This document shows, piece after piece, positions 9,152 through 18,323 of a stretch of 64,000 bases of DNA. The stretch comes from HGM11525 sp036307445. GTDB lineage: Bacteria > Bacillota > Clostridia > UBA1381. The stretch is from positions 4,837-68,836 of the forward strand of contig JAXJXP010000029.1 in assembly GCA_036307445.1 (NCBI GenBank), in the 5' to 3' direction. Each line of letters opens with the position of its first letter. Position 1 is the stretch's first letter. A program made the position numbers and the translations under genes. The notes under the pieces were generated by a model, which worked only from the letters and a program-made list of their open reading frames with translations, ran no database searches and was not told where the DNA came from.

Positions 9152-10570
9152 ATGAAAGAAAGATTTAAAAGTCTTGTTCTTGTTGTTTTGGTTATTTTGA
9201 ATTTTATATTGGGCAGCAGAGTACTGTCAACTGAAAAATTATGGTCGGGAGACGGCTATAATTTTTTTGTTAGCGGAACAAATAATCCTATAACCGAATT
9301 CTTCAGGAACATAAAACTAAGAATACAAGGCAAATCCTCGGCTGAAACACGCCTTGAAGCACCTGAGCTAATAATCATAAACACCGGAGACCAAACAAGC
9401 AGAATTGCATTCACAAGCGTTGATACAGAGTTTGCAACATTACTCGAAATTGCAGACTTGTTTTTACGCAGTGCTTTTTCGGTCTCTCAACAATATACAA
9501 CCGTTTCAACAGAAGACTTCTATTCAGCACTTACTTCAAAATCTATATATTTATCTTATCCTACCGACTATGATGCGGGACTGTTTTCGCACCTTCTGGG
9601 TGCAACAAGGGCAGATTTCTCCGGTATATTTTCACAGCTGAAGAATATCGTAATATCTGCTGATGGTTATATTTATATAGAAGATTCTGCATCAGACATT
9701 GTATATTGTTGTCATCCTAATGTCGATACAACCGGGCTTAATGAAATAATTGATTCACAAACGGAAACAGTTGATACCGATAAACCTATTATTAACTATG
9801 CTTTCGACTTAGGATTTGATAAGGCCTTCGCTACTCAAAAGACTGTTCTTTCTCCAATGATTCCTATATATTCAAGCGGCTTTGAATTAGAAACAGTTTC
9901 TGTGTCAAGACCACTTTCGATGTTAGATGGCACGTTTAATGAAACAGTTGTATCAGGTATTCTTCCTATGTTTAATATGAACCCAAACAGCTTTAGACGT
10001 TATACAGAGGTTGATGGCACAATCGTTTTTGTTGAGAATAACGCAACGCTTAAAATTTCACCTGACGGTTGTCTTGAATACACAGCAAAGGATAATGGTA
10101 TGTCATTATCAAATACTACTCTTCCTTCGTCATATGATACAGTGGCTGCTGTTGCTGATTTTGTTGACACAATAAATTATTCTGCTAAATCTGACAGCAC
10201 TATGCAGCTTTCATCAAAGCTTACATCAACCGAATTGTCTGAAAGTAGCTTTAGTATAACACTTGATTACTTAGCTAACGGCAGACGCGTTGTACTTAAT
10301 CCAGGTAATATTGAACCGGCTGTTTCTGCAACAGTTACAAATAATAGACTCGTTCACTATAAACAACATATGCGAAGCTTTTCTACTACTGTAAATTTTA
10401 TGAGTGTCGATAATTACATCTATGCGCTTGATGATACAATTACAAAGTTTCAAAACCAGATTACTGATATAGAAATCAACGAACTTGATATTATATATGA
10501 GGACAACTTTATTGATGAAATACTTACACCTCATTGGAATGTTTCTGTTAAAGAAATAGTGATTGACTAA
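9152..10570 (+). CDS. yycH: YycH-family regulator of the WalRK system
   Basis: The protein has 472 residues with one N-terminal membrane anchor (about 7-25) followed by a large extracytoplasmic region, the layout of YycH. In Bacillus, YycH and YycI contact WalK through their membrane segments and lower its activity. The assignment combines this topology, length, position after walK and a recognisable YycI gene just downstream. Sequence similarity of YycH proteins is low, so the name is less certain than for walRK. GAAAGG precedes the ATG. Confidence 0.75.
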   Translation: MKERFKSLVLVVLVILNFILGSRVLSTEKLWSGDGYNFFVSGTNNPITEFFRNIKLRIQGKSSAETRLEAPELIIINTGDQTSRIAFTSVDTEFATLLEIADLFLRSAFSVSQQYTTVSTEDFYSALTSKSIYLSYPTDYDAGLFSHLLGATRADFSGIFSQLKNIVISADGYIYIEDSASDIVYCCHPNVDTTGLNEIIDSQTETVDTDKPIINYAFDLGFDKAFATQKTVLSPMIPIYSSGFELETVSVSRPLSMLDGTFNETVVSGILPMFNMNPNSFRRYTEVDGTIVFVENNATLKISPDGCLEYTAKDNGMSLSNTTLPSSYDTVAAVADFVDTINYSAKSDSTMQLSSKLTSTELSESSFSITLDYLANGRRVVLNPGNIEPAVSATVTNNRLVHYKQHMRSFSTTVNFMSVDNYIYALDDTITKFQNQITDIEINELDIIYEDNFIDEILTPHWNVSVKEIVID

Positions 10571-10582
10571 AAGGAGATATTT

Positions 10583-11392
10583 ATGAACTGGAACAAAGCA
10601 AAAAACATTCTCATACTCTTTTTACTATTCACATCCATATTGCTTTCAGCAATGCTTTTTAGCTCTGAGAAAAAGAGTAAGCAGGTTGAACCGCAAACTG
10701 TAACCTATGCACTTAAACTCCTTAAAGACAAAGGTGTTAAAGTCTCTCCCGAACTGATACCAATAACGCTTGGCACAGTTCCTGTTTTTGAAAGCGAGAA
10801 TGCAGTTACTGATTATGATGAATTTGCTAAACGTATATTCCCTATCAACACAAAAATCACAGACAACTTATTTACATCACAAGATGGCAGTATTGTATTT
10901 AATGGCGACAGTTTTTCTATCAATTTTAATAATGGAATTGATACGGATACAAAGCTCAAATCACCCTCCGAAAAAGCAAAATCATATCTATCAACCATTG
11001 GAATAGATGTTTTTAATGCAGAAGTTAATACCTCCAACAACGCGCAAGGTCTGTTCACCGTATCATTTACCGAAATTTTAGATAATAAGCGTTTCTTTGA
11101 CAGTCAGATTTCAGTGAACTTACTTGGTAAAAAAATTATATCAGTTAACGGTACTTGGTTTACAAAAAAGAGCACATTATCAAATAATGCATCACTCGAT
11201 TCAGCTCCAGGCTTATTAATAAAATTTGCTTCTGAAAACAATGATTTTACTAATCTTGAAATCTCAAGTCTTGAGCTTGGATATGCAATAAATGAACAAG
11301 GCGTTTTCCACAAACAATCAACAATTCTTCCTGTATATCAAATAATTACCACTGACGGACGAAAATTCTTTATAGATGCAAGACGAAAATAA
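10583..11392 (+). CDS. yycI: YycI-family regulator of the WalRK system
   Basis: The protein has 269 residues. The N-terminus MNWNKAKNILILFLLF closely matches the YycI opening (Met-Asp/Asn-Trp, Lys-Ala-Lys, then one membrane helix), followed by an extracytoplasmic domain ending near VYQIITTDGRKFFIDA. YycI partners YycH in modulating WalK. It starts 12 bases after yycH with an AAGGAG site. A metallo-beta-lactamase-fold YycJ gene, the usual next gene, is absent here; the operon ends at the terminator that follows. Confidence 0.82.
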   Translation: MNWNKAKNILILFLLFTSILLSAMLFSSEKKSKQVEPQTVTYALKLLKDKGVKVSPELIPITLGTVPVFESENAVTDYDEFAKRIFPINTKITDNLFTSQDGSIVFNGDSFSINFNNGIDTDTKLKSPSEKAKSYLSTIGIDVFNAEVNTSNNAQGLFTVSFTEILDNKRFFDSQISVNLLGKKIISVNGTWFTKKSTLSNNASLDSAPGLLIKFASENNDFTNLEISSLELGYAINEQGVFHKQSTILPVYQIITTDGRKFFIDARRK

Positions 11393-11396
11393 ATAA

Positions 11397-11425
11397 GCTT
11401 CTGATAGAAGCACCGCCTGCGGGCG
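11397..11425. repeat. two small adjacent palindromes (REP-like)
   Basis: GCTTC-TGATA-GAAGC (11397-11411) is followed by CGCC-TGCG-GGCG (11414-11425) just after the yycI stop. They are more GC-rich than the surroundings and resemble in style the hairpin pair at 38571-38619. They could be part of the transcript end or a dispersed repeat. One window cannot show copy number. Confidence 0.3.
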
Positions 11426-11458
11426 TAGGAATGTAGTAATTTAGTACATAATAAAAAG

Positions 11459-11488
11459 AAAGCGGTTATTCAATAGAATAACCGCTTT
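11459..11488. terminator. bidirectional terminator between yycI and serA
   Basis: A 12-bp perfect stem (11459-11470 with 11477-11488) encloses the loop CAATAG. AT-rich tracts flank both sides, and the hairpin lies between convergent yycI (plus) and serA (minus). Confidence 0.85.
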
Positions 11489-11503
11489 ATCTATTTATTT
11501 AAT

Positions 11504-12667
11504 TTATTTAATAATTCTAACCTTTAATACACCATCAATTGCAGCAATCTTTTCTGCAAAATCAGCAGGGATTGCGCTGTCAGAATTAATAATTGTTGCT
11601 GCGTTGTCTTTCTTGCTCTTGTTAATCATATCAGCAATATTAAGACCAGCTTCAGCAAACATATTAGTAAACTGGCTAATCATATTAGGTACATTTTTAT
11701 GAAGAATAGAAACTCTGCCGCCATCACCCATCGGAAGTGAGCAATTCGGGAAGTTTACTGAATTAAGGATATCGCCTGTTTCAAGATATGATGCAAGCTC
11801 CTGTGCGGCCATCATAGCACAGTTATCCTCTGACTCTTCTGTCGATGCACCAAGATGCGGAATTGCAATTATACCCTTTTGGTTAATTGTTTCTGCATTT
11901 GGAAAATCAACAACATATTTTGACACTTTACCGCTTTCAATTGCAGCCTTTATATCATCATTATTAACAAGCTCGCCTCTTGCGAAGTTCAAAACTTTAA
12001 CTCCGTCCTTCATCTTAGCAATAGTTTCCTTGTTAATCATATGCTTTGTATCAGGCATAAACGGAACATGGATAGTGATGTAATCTGACTTTTCATAAAC
12101 CTCATCAGCACTCTTAGCCTTAATGATATGACTTGAAAGCTTCCATGCAGCATCTACTGAAAGGTATGGGTCATAACCCACAACATTCATACCAAGATGT
12201 CTTGCAGCATTTGCCACAAGAATACCGATAGCTCCAAGACCGATTACACCAAGAGTTTTGCCTTGTACTTCACAGCCTGCAAAACCGCTCTTGCCCTTCT
12301 CGACCTGTTTTGCTATATCGTCGCCGCTAAGACCTGCTGCCCATTTGATACCGCCATCAATATCTCTTGAAGCCATAAACATACCTGCAAGCACAAGCTC
12401 TTTTACGGCATTTGCATTAGCACCGGGAGTATTAAATACAACAATACCCTTGTCTGTGCACTTATCAATAGGAATATTATTAGTTCCTGCACCAGCTCTT
12501 GCAACAGCTAAAAGCTTTTCAGGCAACTCCATATCATGCATAGCAAAACTTCTTAAAATTATACCATCAGCATTTGAAGCTGCATCATCCGTAACAGTGT
12601 ACATAGCAGAATCAAGCTGGTCTAAGCCACATTTTGCAATTTTGTTAAGTGTCAATATATCAAACAT
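11504..12667 (-). CDS. serA: D-3-phosphoglycerate dehydrogenase
   Basis: SerA oxidises 3-phosphoglycerate to 3-phosphohydroxypyruvate, the first step of serine synthesis. The NAD-binding motif GLGAIGILVANAA lies near residue 145 and the catalytic His is in IAIPHLGAST near 275. A C-terminal ACT domain (about 318-387) could bind serine. I start at MFDILTLNK (12667), 387 residues, with AAAGGTG upstream; an in-frame TTG at 12688 would add seven residues. It follows serC by 24 bases, so both enzymes are probably co-transcribed. Confidence 0.95.
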   Translation of the reverse strand: MFDILTLNKIAKCGLDQLDSAMYTVTDDAASNADGIILRSFAMHDMELPEKLLAVARAGAGTNNIPIDKCTDKGIVVFNTPGANANAVKELVLAGMFMASRDIDGGIKWAAGLSGDDIAKQVEKGKSGFAGCEVQGKTLGVIGLGAIGILVANAARHLGMNVVGYDPYLSVDAAWKLSSHIIKAKSADEVYEKSDYITIHVPFMPDTKHMINKETIAKMKDGVKVLNFARGELVNNDDIKAAIESGKVSKYVVDFPNAETINQKGIIAIPHLGASTEESEDNCAMMAAQELASYLETGDILNSVNFPNCSLPMGDGGRVSILHKNVPNMISQFTNMFAEAGLNIADMINKSKKDNAATIINSDSAIPADFAEKIAAIDGVLKVRIIK

Positions 12668-12691
12668 TCTTCTTTTCGCACCTTTCAAGAC

Positions 12692-13774
12692 TTATAAATT
12701 CTCTGCTTCAAACTTCTTCATAAATTCAACAAGCTTTTCAACGCCCTCAACAGGCATAGCATTGTAGATACTTGCTCTCATACCGCCAACACTTCTGTGT
12801 CCCTTAAGGTTTACAAATCCAGCCTTTTTAGCCTCAGCAACAAACTTAGCATCAAGCTCCTCGTTACCTGTTACAAACGGGACATTCATAAGCGAGCGAT
12901 CCTCAGGAACAACAGTTCCCTTAAAAAGCTTTGAATTATCAAGGAAATTATAGAGAATCTCTGCTTTCTTTTCATTAATCTTCTGAACAGCAGCCACTCC
13001 ACCCTGTTCCTTAATCCACTCGAGAACGAGCTTCATAACGTAAATACCATAAGTAGGCGGTGTGTTATAAAGTGAATCGTTATCAACGTGAATCTGATAG
13101 TTAAACATAGTAGGAGTAATATCCATAGCATCGCCAACTAAATCTTCACGAACAATAACAAGTGTAACACCCGCAGGACCCAAATTCTTCTGAGCACCTG
13201 CAAAAAGAAGACCAAACTTTGATACGTCAAGCTCTTCACTCATAATCATTGAAGAAATATCGGCAACAAGAGGAACATCTCCTGTTTCAGGAAGCTGGTT
13301 ATACTTTGTACCATAGATAGTATTGTTAAGACAGATATAGAAATAATCAGCATCCTTTGAGAATGTACTCTTATCAAGCTTAGGAATATACGAAAAGGTC
13401 TTATCTGCAGAAGATGCTACTTCGTTAACAGTAATGTAGCGCTTAGCCTCCTGAGCAGCCTTCTTTGCCCACTGACCTGTAATAACAATATCAATCTTCT
13501 TATTCTTAGTAGCAAGATTCATAGGAATCATTGTAAACTGACTCGAACCGCCGCCCTGTAAGAAGAGAACCTTATAGTTATCAGGAACGTGCATAAGCTC
13601 ACGAACAAGCTTTTCACAACCTTTTATAATATCATCGTAGTCTTTTGAACGATGGCTCATTTCCATTACAGACATACCCGCATTAGGATATTCGCACATC
13701 TCGTCCTGTGCTTTTTTCAGTACCTCAAGCGGAAGCATTGAAGGTCCTGCAGAAAAATTATAAACTCTGTTCAT
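12692..13774 (-). CDS. serC: phosphoserine aminotransferase
   Basis: SerC converts 3-phosphohydroxypyruvate and glutamate to phosphoserine, the second step of serine synthesis. The N-terminus MNRVYNFSAGPSMLP is diagnostic, and the PLP lysine is in GAQKNLGPAG near residue 190. Length is 360 residues. The start at 13774 is favoured by GGAGGGG nine bases upstream; the longer frame from 13792 would place that site inside the gene. serB is not in the window. Confidence 0.96.
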   Translation of the reverse strand: MNRVYNFSAGPSMLPLEVLKKAQDEMCEYPNAGMSVMEMSHRSKDYDDIIKGCEKLVRELMHVPDNYKVLFLQGGGSSQFTMIPMNLATKNKKIDIVITGQWAKKAAQEAKRYITVNEVASSADKTFSYIPKLDKSTFSKDADYFYICLNNTIYGTKYNQLPETGDVPLVADISSMIMSEELDVSKFGLLFAGAQKNLGPAGVTLVIVREDLVGDAMDITPTMFNYQIHVDNDSLYNTPPTYGIYVMKLVLEWIKEQGGVAAVQKINEKKAEILYNFLDNSKLFKGTVVPEDRSLMNVPFVTGNEELDAKFVAEAKKAGFVNLKGHRSVGGMRASIYNAMPVEGVEKLVEFMKKFEAENL

Positions 13775-13806
13775 TGGTAAACACCCCTCCAAAATTATAT
13801 ACTACT

Positions 13807-13869
13807 ATTATATACCTTTTTTTCTATTTGTCAACATCTTTATACCTCTTTTTGACAAATATTTGTCAA
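13807..13869 (-). promoter_or_regulatory. serC promoter with repeated ATTTGTCAA elements
   Basis: On the minus strand TTGACA (13829-13834) and TATAAT (13807-13812) are 16 bases apart. A perfect 18-bp palindrome, TTGACAAATATTTGTCAA, lies upstream at 13852-13869. Its half-site ATTTGTCAA recurs at 13826-13834 over the -35 box. The three half-sites look like an operator, with one half-site covering the -35. No regulator gene is adjacent. Confidence 0.6.
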
Positions 13870-13881
13870 TTAGTTGTAAAG

Positions 13882-14598
13882 TTATCTACTACATAAATCC
13901 AAATAATGCTTTGCAATGGTATCTGCAATAGCCCAGGCAATTTTCGCCCTATATTCTTCGTCATTTAACTTCTTTTCTTCACTTGGATTTGATAGGAACC
14001 CGCACTCAATCAAAATCGCCGGCATTGGTGGTGATTTCATCAAAAACAAACTCTTGTCTGCGGCTCTTACTGCTGTTACTTTGGCACCGGTAATGTCAGC
14101 CATTTTTGATTGAATATTCTCTCCCAACGTCTTGATTTCCTTATGATTTGCTGCATAAAAAAGTCTCAAACCGTTTACATCCTTGGTAGGAAAGTGATTC
14201 ATATGTATAGATATAAAAAGGTCCGCATCCGATTCTTTTACTGTCTTAAGTCTGAGTCTCATATCGTCCACCTTATTCCACGACTCTTTCTCTTTTTCTT
14301 TTATACCGTCATTCTCCGTGCGTGTCATTATAACAGTAATACCTTTATTTTCAAGAATCTCAGATACTTTTTTGGCAATATCGAGATTTAGTTCTGCTTC
14401 AACACTGCCGTTTACACCAACGGCACCGCCATCCGGCAGTCCGTGCCCTGCATCAACTACAACCTTTAGCTCCCCACCTTCAATTCCAAAAGTTTTTTTG
14501 TCAGGTATTATACCCACTACCCCGCCAAAAAACAATCCAACTGCTAAAAATATTGTACATATAATCAAGCACTTTTTCCTGTTTATGACCAAATACAT
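13882..14598 (-). CDS. cwlD: N-acetylmuramoyl-L-alanine amidase, CwlD type
   Basis: This zinc amidase cleaves the MurNAc-L-Ala bond. In spore formers CwlD helps make the muramic delta-lactam of spore cortex. It has an N-terminal membrane anchor (about 9-30), then an Amidase_3 domain with VVDAGHG, SIHMNHFP and IECGFLSNPSEE, and glutamate in SVEAELN. I start at MYLVINRKK (14598), 238 residues, because AGGAG lies eight bases upstream; the longer frame opens at a TTG upstream of that site. The CwlD name is inferred from architecture plus the sporulation genes elsewhere in the window. Confidence 0.85.
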   Translation of the reverse strand: MYLVINRKKCLIICTIFLAVGLFFGGVVGIIPDKKTFGIEGGELKVVVDAGHGLPDGGAVGVNGSVEAELNLDIAKKVSEILENKGITVIMTRTENDGIKEKEKESWNKVDDMRLRLKTVKESDADLFISIHMNHFPTKDVNGLRLFYAANHKEIKTLGENIQSKMADITGAKVTAVRAADKSLFLMKSPPMPAILIECGFLSNPSEEKKLNDEEYRAKIAWAIADTIAKHYLDLCSR

Positions 14599-14611
14599 TT
14601 TCATCACTCCT

Positions 14612-14631
14612 GTGTTCAATTATATGAACAC
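14612..14631 (-). promoter_or_regulatory. inverted repeat over the cwlD -10 region
   Basis: GTGTTCA and TGAACAC (7-bp arms) flank a central TATAAT, read on the minus strand, just upstream of the cwlD ribosome binding site. The minus strand also reads CATATAAT, which fits a sigma-E/sigma-K -10 (CATANNNT). No convincing -35 is visible. It could be an operator covering a housekeeping -10 or a sporulation promoter. Confidence 0.4.
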
Positions 14632-14663
14632 AAAATAGAAATAATACCAACGTATAGAACACA

Positions 14664-14692
14664 AAAAGAAGCACTAATTGTGTGCTTCTTTT
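14664..14692 (-). terminator. terminator after ppa
   Basis: An 11-bp stem AAAAGAAGCAC/GTGCTTCTTTT with a 7-base loop is followed by a run of T on the minus strand. It lies 28 bases beyond the ppa stop and ends the murD-to-ppa transcription unit. Confidence 0.85.
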
Positions 14693-14719
14693 CTAAAATT
14701 ATCAATTCAAAGAATTAAA

Positions 14720-15250
14720 TTAGCAATAGTTATCCTTATACGATGCAATACATTCTCTGATTATATCCATAGCAGCATCTGCACCAAGAACATCAGAAAC
14801 ATCGGTTTCCTTATTTTCAAGAGATTTATAAACCCTGAAAAAGTGTCTGATTTCATCAAATGTATGTTGAGGAAGCTCCGATATATCCTTATACATATTC
14901 ATAGATGGGTCATTAAAAGGTATTGCAATTATCTTTTCATCTACCTCGTCATTGTCTATCATTTTGACAACACCTATCGGATAACATTGTACAAGTGTCA
15001 TAGGTACAATAGATTCCTGGCAAAGCACAAGCACATCCAGTGGGTCATTATCTGCCGCATACGTTCTCGGTATAAAACCATAATTTGCTGGATAGTGTGT
15101 TGATGTATAAAGAACCCTGTCAAGTCTTAAAAGTCCTGTTTCCTTATCCATTTCATACTTATTCTTTCCGCCCTTAGGTATTTCAATCACTGCTATGAAA
15201 TCCTCTGCAGAAATTCTTTTTGGACTTATATCGTGCCATATATTAGACAT
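14720..15250 (-). CDS. ppa: inorganic pyrophosphatase (family I)
   Basis: This soluble enzyme hydrolyses pyrophosphate to phosphate and so pulls biosynthetic reactions, including tRNA charging, forward. Family I features are EIPKGGKNKYE near residue 25, YPANYGFIP near 55 and the metal-binding DNDPLDVLVL near 67-76. The 176-residue length is normal. It is the last gene after hisS and aspS, 17 bases downstream of aspS; both synthetases release pyrophosphate, so the grouping is functionally sensible. Confidence 0.95.
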   Translation of the reverse strand: MSNIWHDISPKRISAEDFIAVIEIPKGGKNKYEMDKETGLLRLDRVLYTSTHYPANYGFIPRTYAADNDPLDVLVLCQESIVPMTLVQCYPIGVVKMIDNDEVDEKIIAIPFNDPSMNMYKDISELPQHTFDEIRHFFRVYKSLENKETDVSDVLGADAAMDIIRECIASYKDNYC

Positions 15251-15267
15251 TTACCCCGCTCCTTAAA

Positions 15268-17046
15268 TTAGTCTTCTTTCTTTTCGATAATTGAGATTGA
15301 AAGCTCCTCAAGCTGTTCCTTATCAACGCTTCCCGGAGCCTCGCTCATAAGCTCTGATGCATTTTGTACCTTCGGGAATGCTGTAACATCTCTTAAGCTT
15401 TCAGCACCTGACATTACCATTGCAAGCCTGTCAAGACCAATACCCATACCGCCGTGAGGTGCAGCACCATACTTATAAGCTTCAACAAGAAAACCGAATT
15501 TCGCTTCAATTTCTTCGTCGCTAAGTCCTAACGACTTAAACATTCTCTGCTGCAGCTCGTAATCTGTGATTCTGATTGAGCCGCTTGACATTTCCACTCC
15601 GTTTAAAACAAGGTCATATGCCTTGGCTTTAACTTTCTCAGGATTGGAATCGAGATATTCTATACACTCATCCATCGGCATTGTGAACGGATGGTGCATA
15701 GCAAGGTATTTTCCGCTCTCGTCATCATATTCAAAGAATGGGAACTCTGTAATCCAGAGGAAGTTAAACATTCCCTCAGGAATCATATCTAGCTGCTTTG
15801 CAACCTTACATCTTAGGTTACCGAGAGTAGGAAGCGTTACTCTGTTCTTGTCAGCAACGATAAGCATTACATCTCCCTTTTCCATATCGCCCTTTGCAAG
15901 AATTGCTTTCATTTCGTCTTCGGTCATAAACTTAGCAAAAGAGCATGCAGGCTCTTCCTCAAACCATCTGATAAACGCAAGACCCTTTGCACCAATGCCA
16001 CGTACATATTCCGTCAGCTTATCAATCTCTTTTCTCGTAAGCTTGTCAGCACCGCCCTTGACTGTAATTGCTCTTACCGAGCCGCCGGCCTCAATAGCAG
16101 ATGTAAATACACCAAAACCACATTCTTTTACAATATCAGAAAGGTCATAGATTTCCATACCAAATCTTGTATCCGGCTTATCACTTCCAAAACGCTCCAT
16201 AGCCTCGGCATAAGTAAGGCGAGGAAGCGGCATTGTAATCTCTCTTTCGAGAACATCTTTAAATACACGGCTAATGAAGCCCTCAATCATATCAAGCACA
16301 TCATCAACGTCAACAAAGGACATTTCAAGGTCAATCTGAGTAAATTCAGGCTGACGGTCTGCTCTTAAATCCTCGTCTCTAAAGCATCTTGCAAGCTGAA
16401 TGTATCTGTCAAAGCCCGAAATCATCAAAAGCTGCTTATAAATCTGCGGAGACTGCGGAAGAGCATAAAACTTACCATGATGAATTCTCGACGGTACGAG
16501 ATAGTCTCTTGCCCCCTCAGGTGTAGACTTCATCATCATCGGAGTTTCTATTTCAATAAAGCCGTTTTCATAGAAATAATCTCTTGCAGATTTTGCAATC
16601 TTAGAACGCATTACGATATTATCCTGTAATGGCTTTCTTCGTAAATCAAGATATCTGTATTTTAAACGAAGCTCTTCGTTTACATTCGAGTTTTCTACAA
16701 TTTCAAACGGAGTTGTCTGTGCTTTTGCAAGTATTCTCAAATCGTCTACAAAGATTTCTACATTACCGGTTTTGATTGTGTCATTCTTGCTTTCACGCTC
16801 TCTTACAATGCCTTTCGCCATCAAAACAAATTCACTGCGGCAGGAAGCTGCTTTTTCAAAAATCTCTCTATCTGTTGTTTCATCAAATGCAAGCTGGACA
16901 ATTCCGCTTCTGTCTCTTAAATCAATAAATATGAGTGTACCCATATCACGGATTTTCTGTACATAACCGCCTACGACAGCAGTTGTTCCAACACCGCCGA
17001 TATCAGCACAATAGCTTGTTCTTTTAAGTCCCTTCATTGTATCCAT
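15268..17046 (-). CDS. aspS: aspartyl-tRNA synthetase
   Basis: AspS charges tRNA-Asp. The 592 residues include an N-terminal OB-fold anticodon-binding domain (about 1-110), the class II catalytic core (LRYRYLDLRR, ALPQSPQIYKQ), a bacterial GAD insertion (about 285-410), and motif 3 GIGLDRLAMVM near 545. GGAGG lies nine bases before the ATG. It starts three bases after the hisS stop; hisS-aspS is a common gene pair. Confidence 0.97.
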   Translation of the reverse strand: MDTMKGLKRTSYCADIGGVGTTAVVGGYVQKIRDMGTLIFIDLRDRSGIVQLAFDETTDREIFEKAASCRSEFVLMAKGIVRERESKNDTIKTGNVEIFVDDLRILAKAQTTPFEIVENSNVNEELRLKYRYLDLRRKPLQDNIVMRSKIAKSARDYFYENGFIEIETPMMMKSTPEGARDYLVPSRIHHGKFYALPQSPQIYKQLLMISGFDRYIQLARCFRDEDLRADRQPEFTQIDLEMSFVDVDDVLDMIEGFISRVFKDVLEREITMPLPRLTYAEAMERFGSDKPDTRFGMEIYDLSDIVKECGFGVFTSAIEAGGSVRAITVKGGADKLTRKEIDKLTEYVRGIGAKGLAFIRWFEEEPACSFAKFMTEDEMKAILAKGDMEKGDVMLIVADKNRVTLPTLGNLRCKVAKQLDMIPEGMFNFLWITEFPFFEYDDESGKYLAMHHPFTMPMDECIEYLDSNPEKVKAKAYDLVLNGVEMSSGSIRITDYELQQRMFKSLGLSDEEIEAKFGFLVEAYKYGAAPHGGMGIGLDRLAMVMSGAESLRDVTAFPKVQNASELMSEAPGSVDKEQLEELSISIIEKKED

Positions 17047-17049
17047 CGC

Positions 17050-18297
17050 TTATTTCCTCCCAAAAAATTCTGACAGATTATCTAATTTGATTTCTGTCTG
17101 CTCACCTGTTAGCATATCCTTGATTTTAGCATTACCGCTCTCAATTTCATTATCACCCAGAACTATCGTATACTTAGCACCAAGCTTGTCGGCATATTTC
17201 ATCTGCGCTTTAAGACTTCTTGACATATGGTCAAACTCAGCACTAATGCATTTACTTCTTAGGTCAAATACAAGCTTTTGAGCTGTAATTGCAGCGGTAT
17301 CTCCCATAGATGCAATATAAAGCTCCGGTTTATCTTGGTCAGTAATTTCAACGCCAAGCTCATCAAGTCTTAAAAGCAGTCTCTCTATTCCCAGGCCAAA
17401 TCCAACAGCAGGAGTAGAATCGCCGCCAAACTCTTCAACAAGACCGTCATATCTTCCTCCGCCACATACCGTAAAGCCTCCTGAAATTATCTCAAAAACC
17501 GTCTTGGTATAATAATCAAGTCCTCTTACAATGCCGTCATCAATCTTGTACTCTATACCTGCAGTTTCGAGCGACTTTTTAAATCCTTCAAAGTGCTCAC
17601 GGCAGTCATCACAAATATAATCCAGAAGTCTTGGTGCGCCTTCACAAAGCTTATTACAGATTTCAGACTTACAATCAAGTATTCTTAAAGGATTTCTGTC
17701 AAATCTACTCTTGCAGGTATCACAAAGCTCTTCAGTTTTAGGTTTTAAAAACTCCTTTAGCGCCTCATTATACTTAGCACGGCACTCAGGACAACCGATA
17801 CTGTTAATATTAACAGAGATGTCATTCAGTCCCACAGATTTTAAAAAGCTTACTGCAAAGGATACTACCTCAGCATCAATCACAGGGCCTTTTGCACCGA
17901 ACACTTCAACACCAAACTGATGGAATTCACGGAGTCTTCCCTTCTGGCTTTTTTCATATCTGAAGCAAGGTACATTATAAAACATCTTAAGAGGCATTGG
18001 AAGCTGAAACAGACCATTTTCTATAAAGCTTCTTGCAACCGACGCAGTACCCTCAGGGCGAAGTGTAATACTTCTGTCTCCCTTATCATTAAATGTGTAC
18101 ATTTGCTTTTGAACAACGTCAGTTGTATCACCTACACCGCGTAAAAACAGCTCTGTATGCTCAAATGTAGGAAAACGTACCTCTTTATAACCGTATACCT
18201 TTGCTGTATTATTGAATTTTTCTTCTACATACTGCCAACGGTAGCTGTCTTGAGGTAACAAGTCCTGCGTACCCTTGGGGGCTTTTGTAATCAGCAT
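17050..18297 (-). CDS. hisS: histidyl-tRNA synthetase
   Basis: HisS charges tRNA-His. Class II motif 2 is represented by TLRPEGTASVAR near residue 75, the histidine-binding GIVRGLDYYT near 255, and motif 3 GFGLGIERLL near 300. A C-terminal anticodon-binding domain follows. I start at MLITKAPKG (18297), 415 residues, because AAGGG is better spaced there than for the ATG at 18303. It is third from the end of the murD-M42-hisS-aspS-ppa unit. Confidence 0.96.
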   Translation of the reverse strand: MLITKAPKGTQDLLPQDSYRWQYVEEKFNNTAKVYGYKEVRFPTFEHTELFLRGVGDTTDVVQKQMYTFNDKGDRSITLRPEGTASVARSFIENGLFQLPMPLKMFYNVPCFRYEKSQKGRLREFHQFGVEVFGAKGPVIDAEVVSFAVSFLKSVGLNDISVNINSIGCPECRAKYNEALKEFLKPKTEELCDTCKSRFDRNPLRILDCKSEICNKLCEGAPRLLDYICDDCREHFEGFKKSLETAGIEYKIDDGIVRGLDYYTKTVFEIISGGFTVCGGGRYDGLVEEFGGDSTPAVGFGLGIERLLLRLDELGVEITDQDKPELYIASMGDTAAITAQKLVFDLRSKCISAEFDHMSRSLKAQMKYADKLGAKYTIVLGDNEIESGNAKIKDMLTGEQTEIKLDNLSEFFGRK

Positions 18298-18323
18298 AAT
18301 CATATTCCCTTCTTTATCATATA

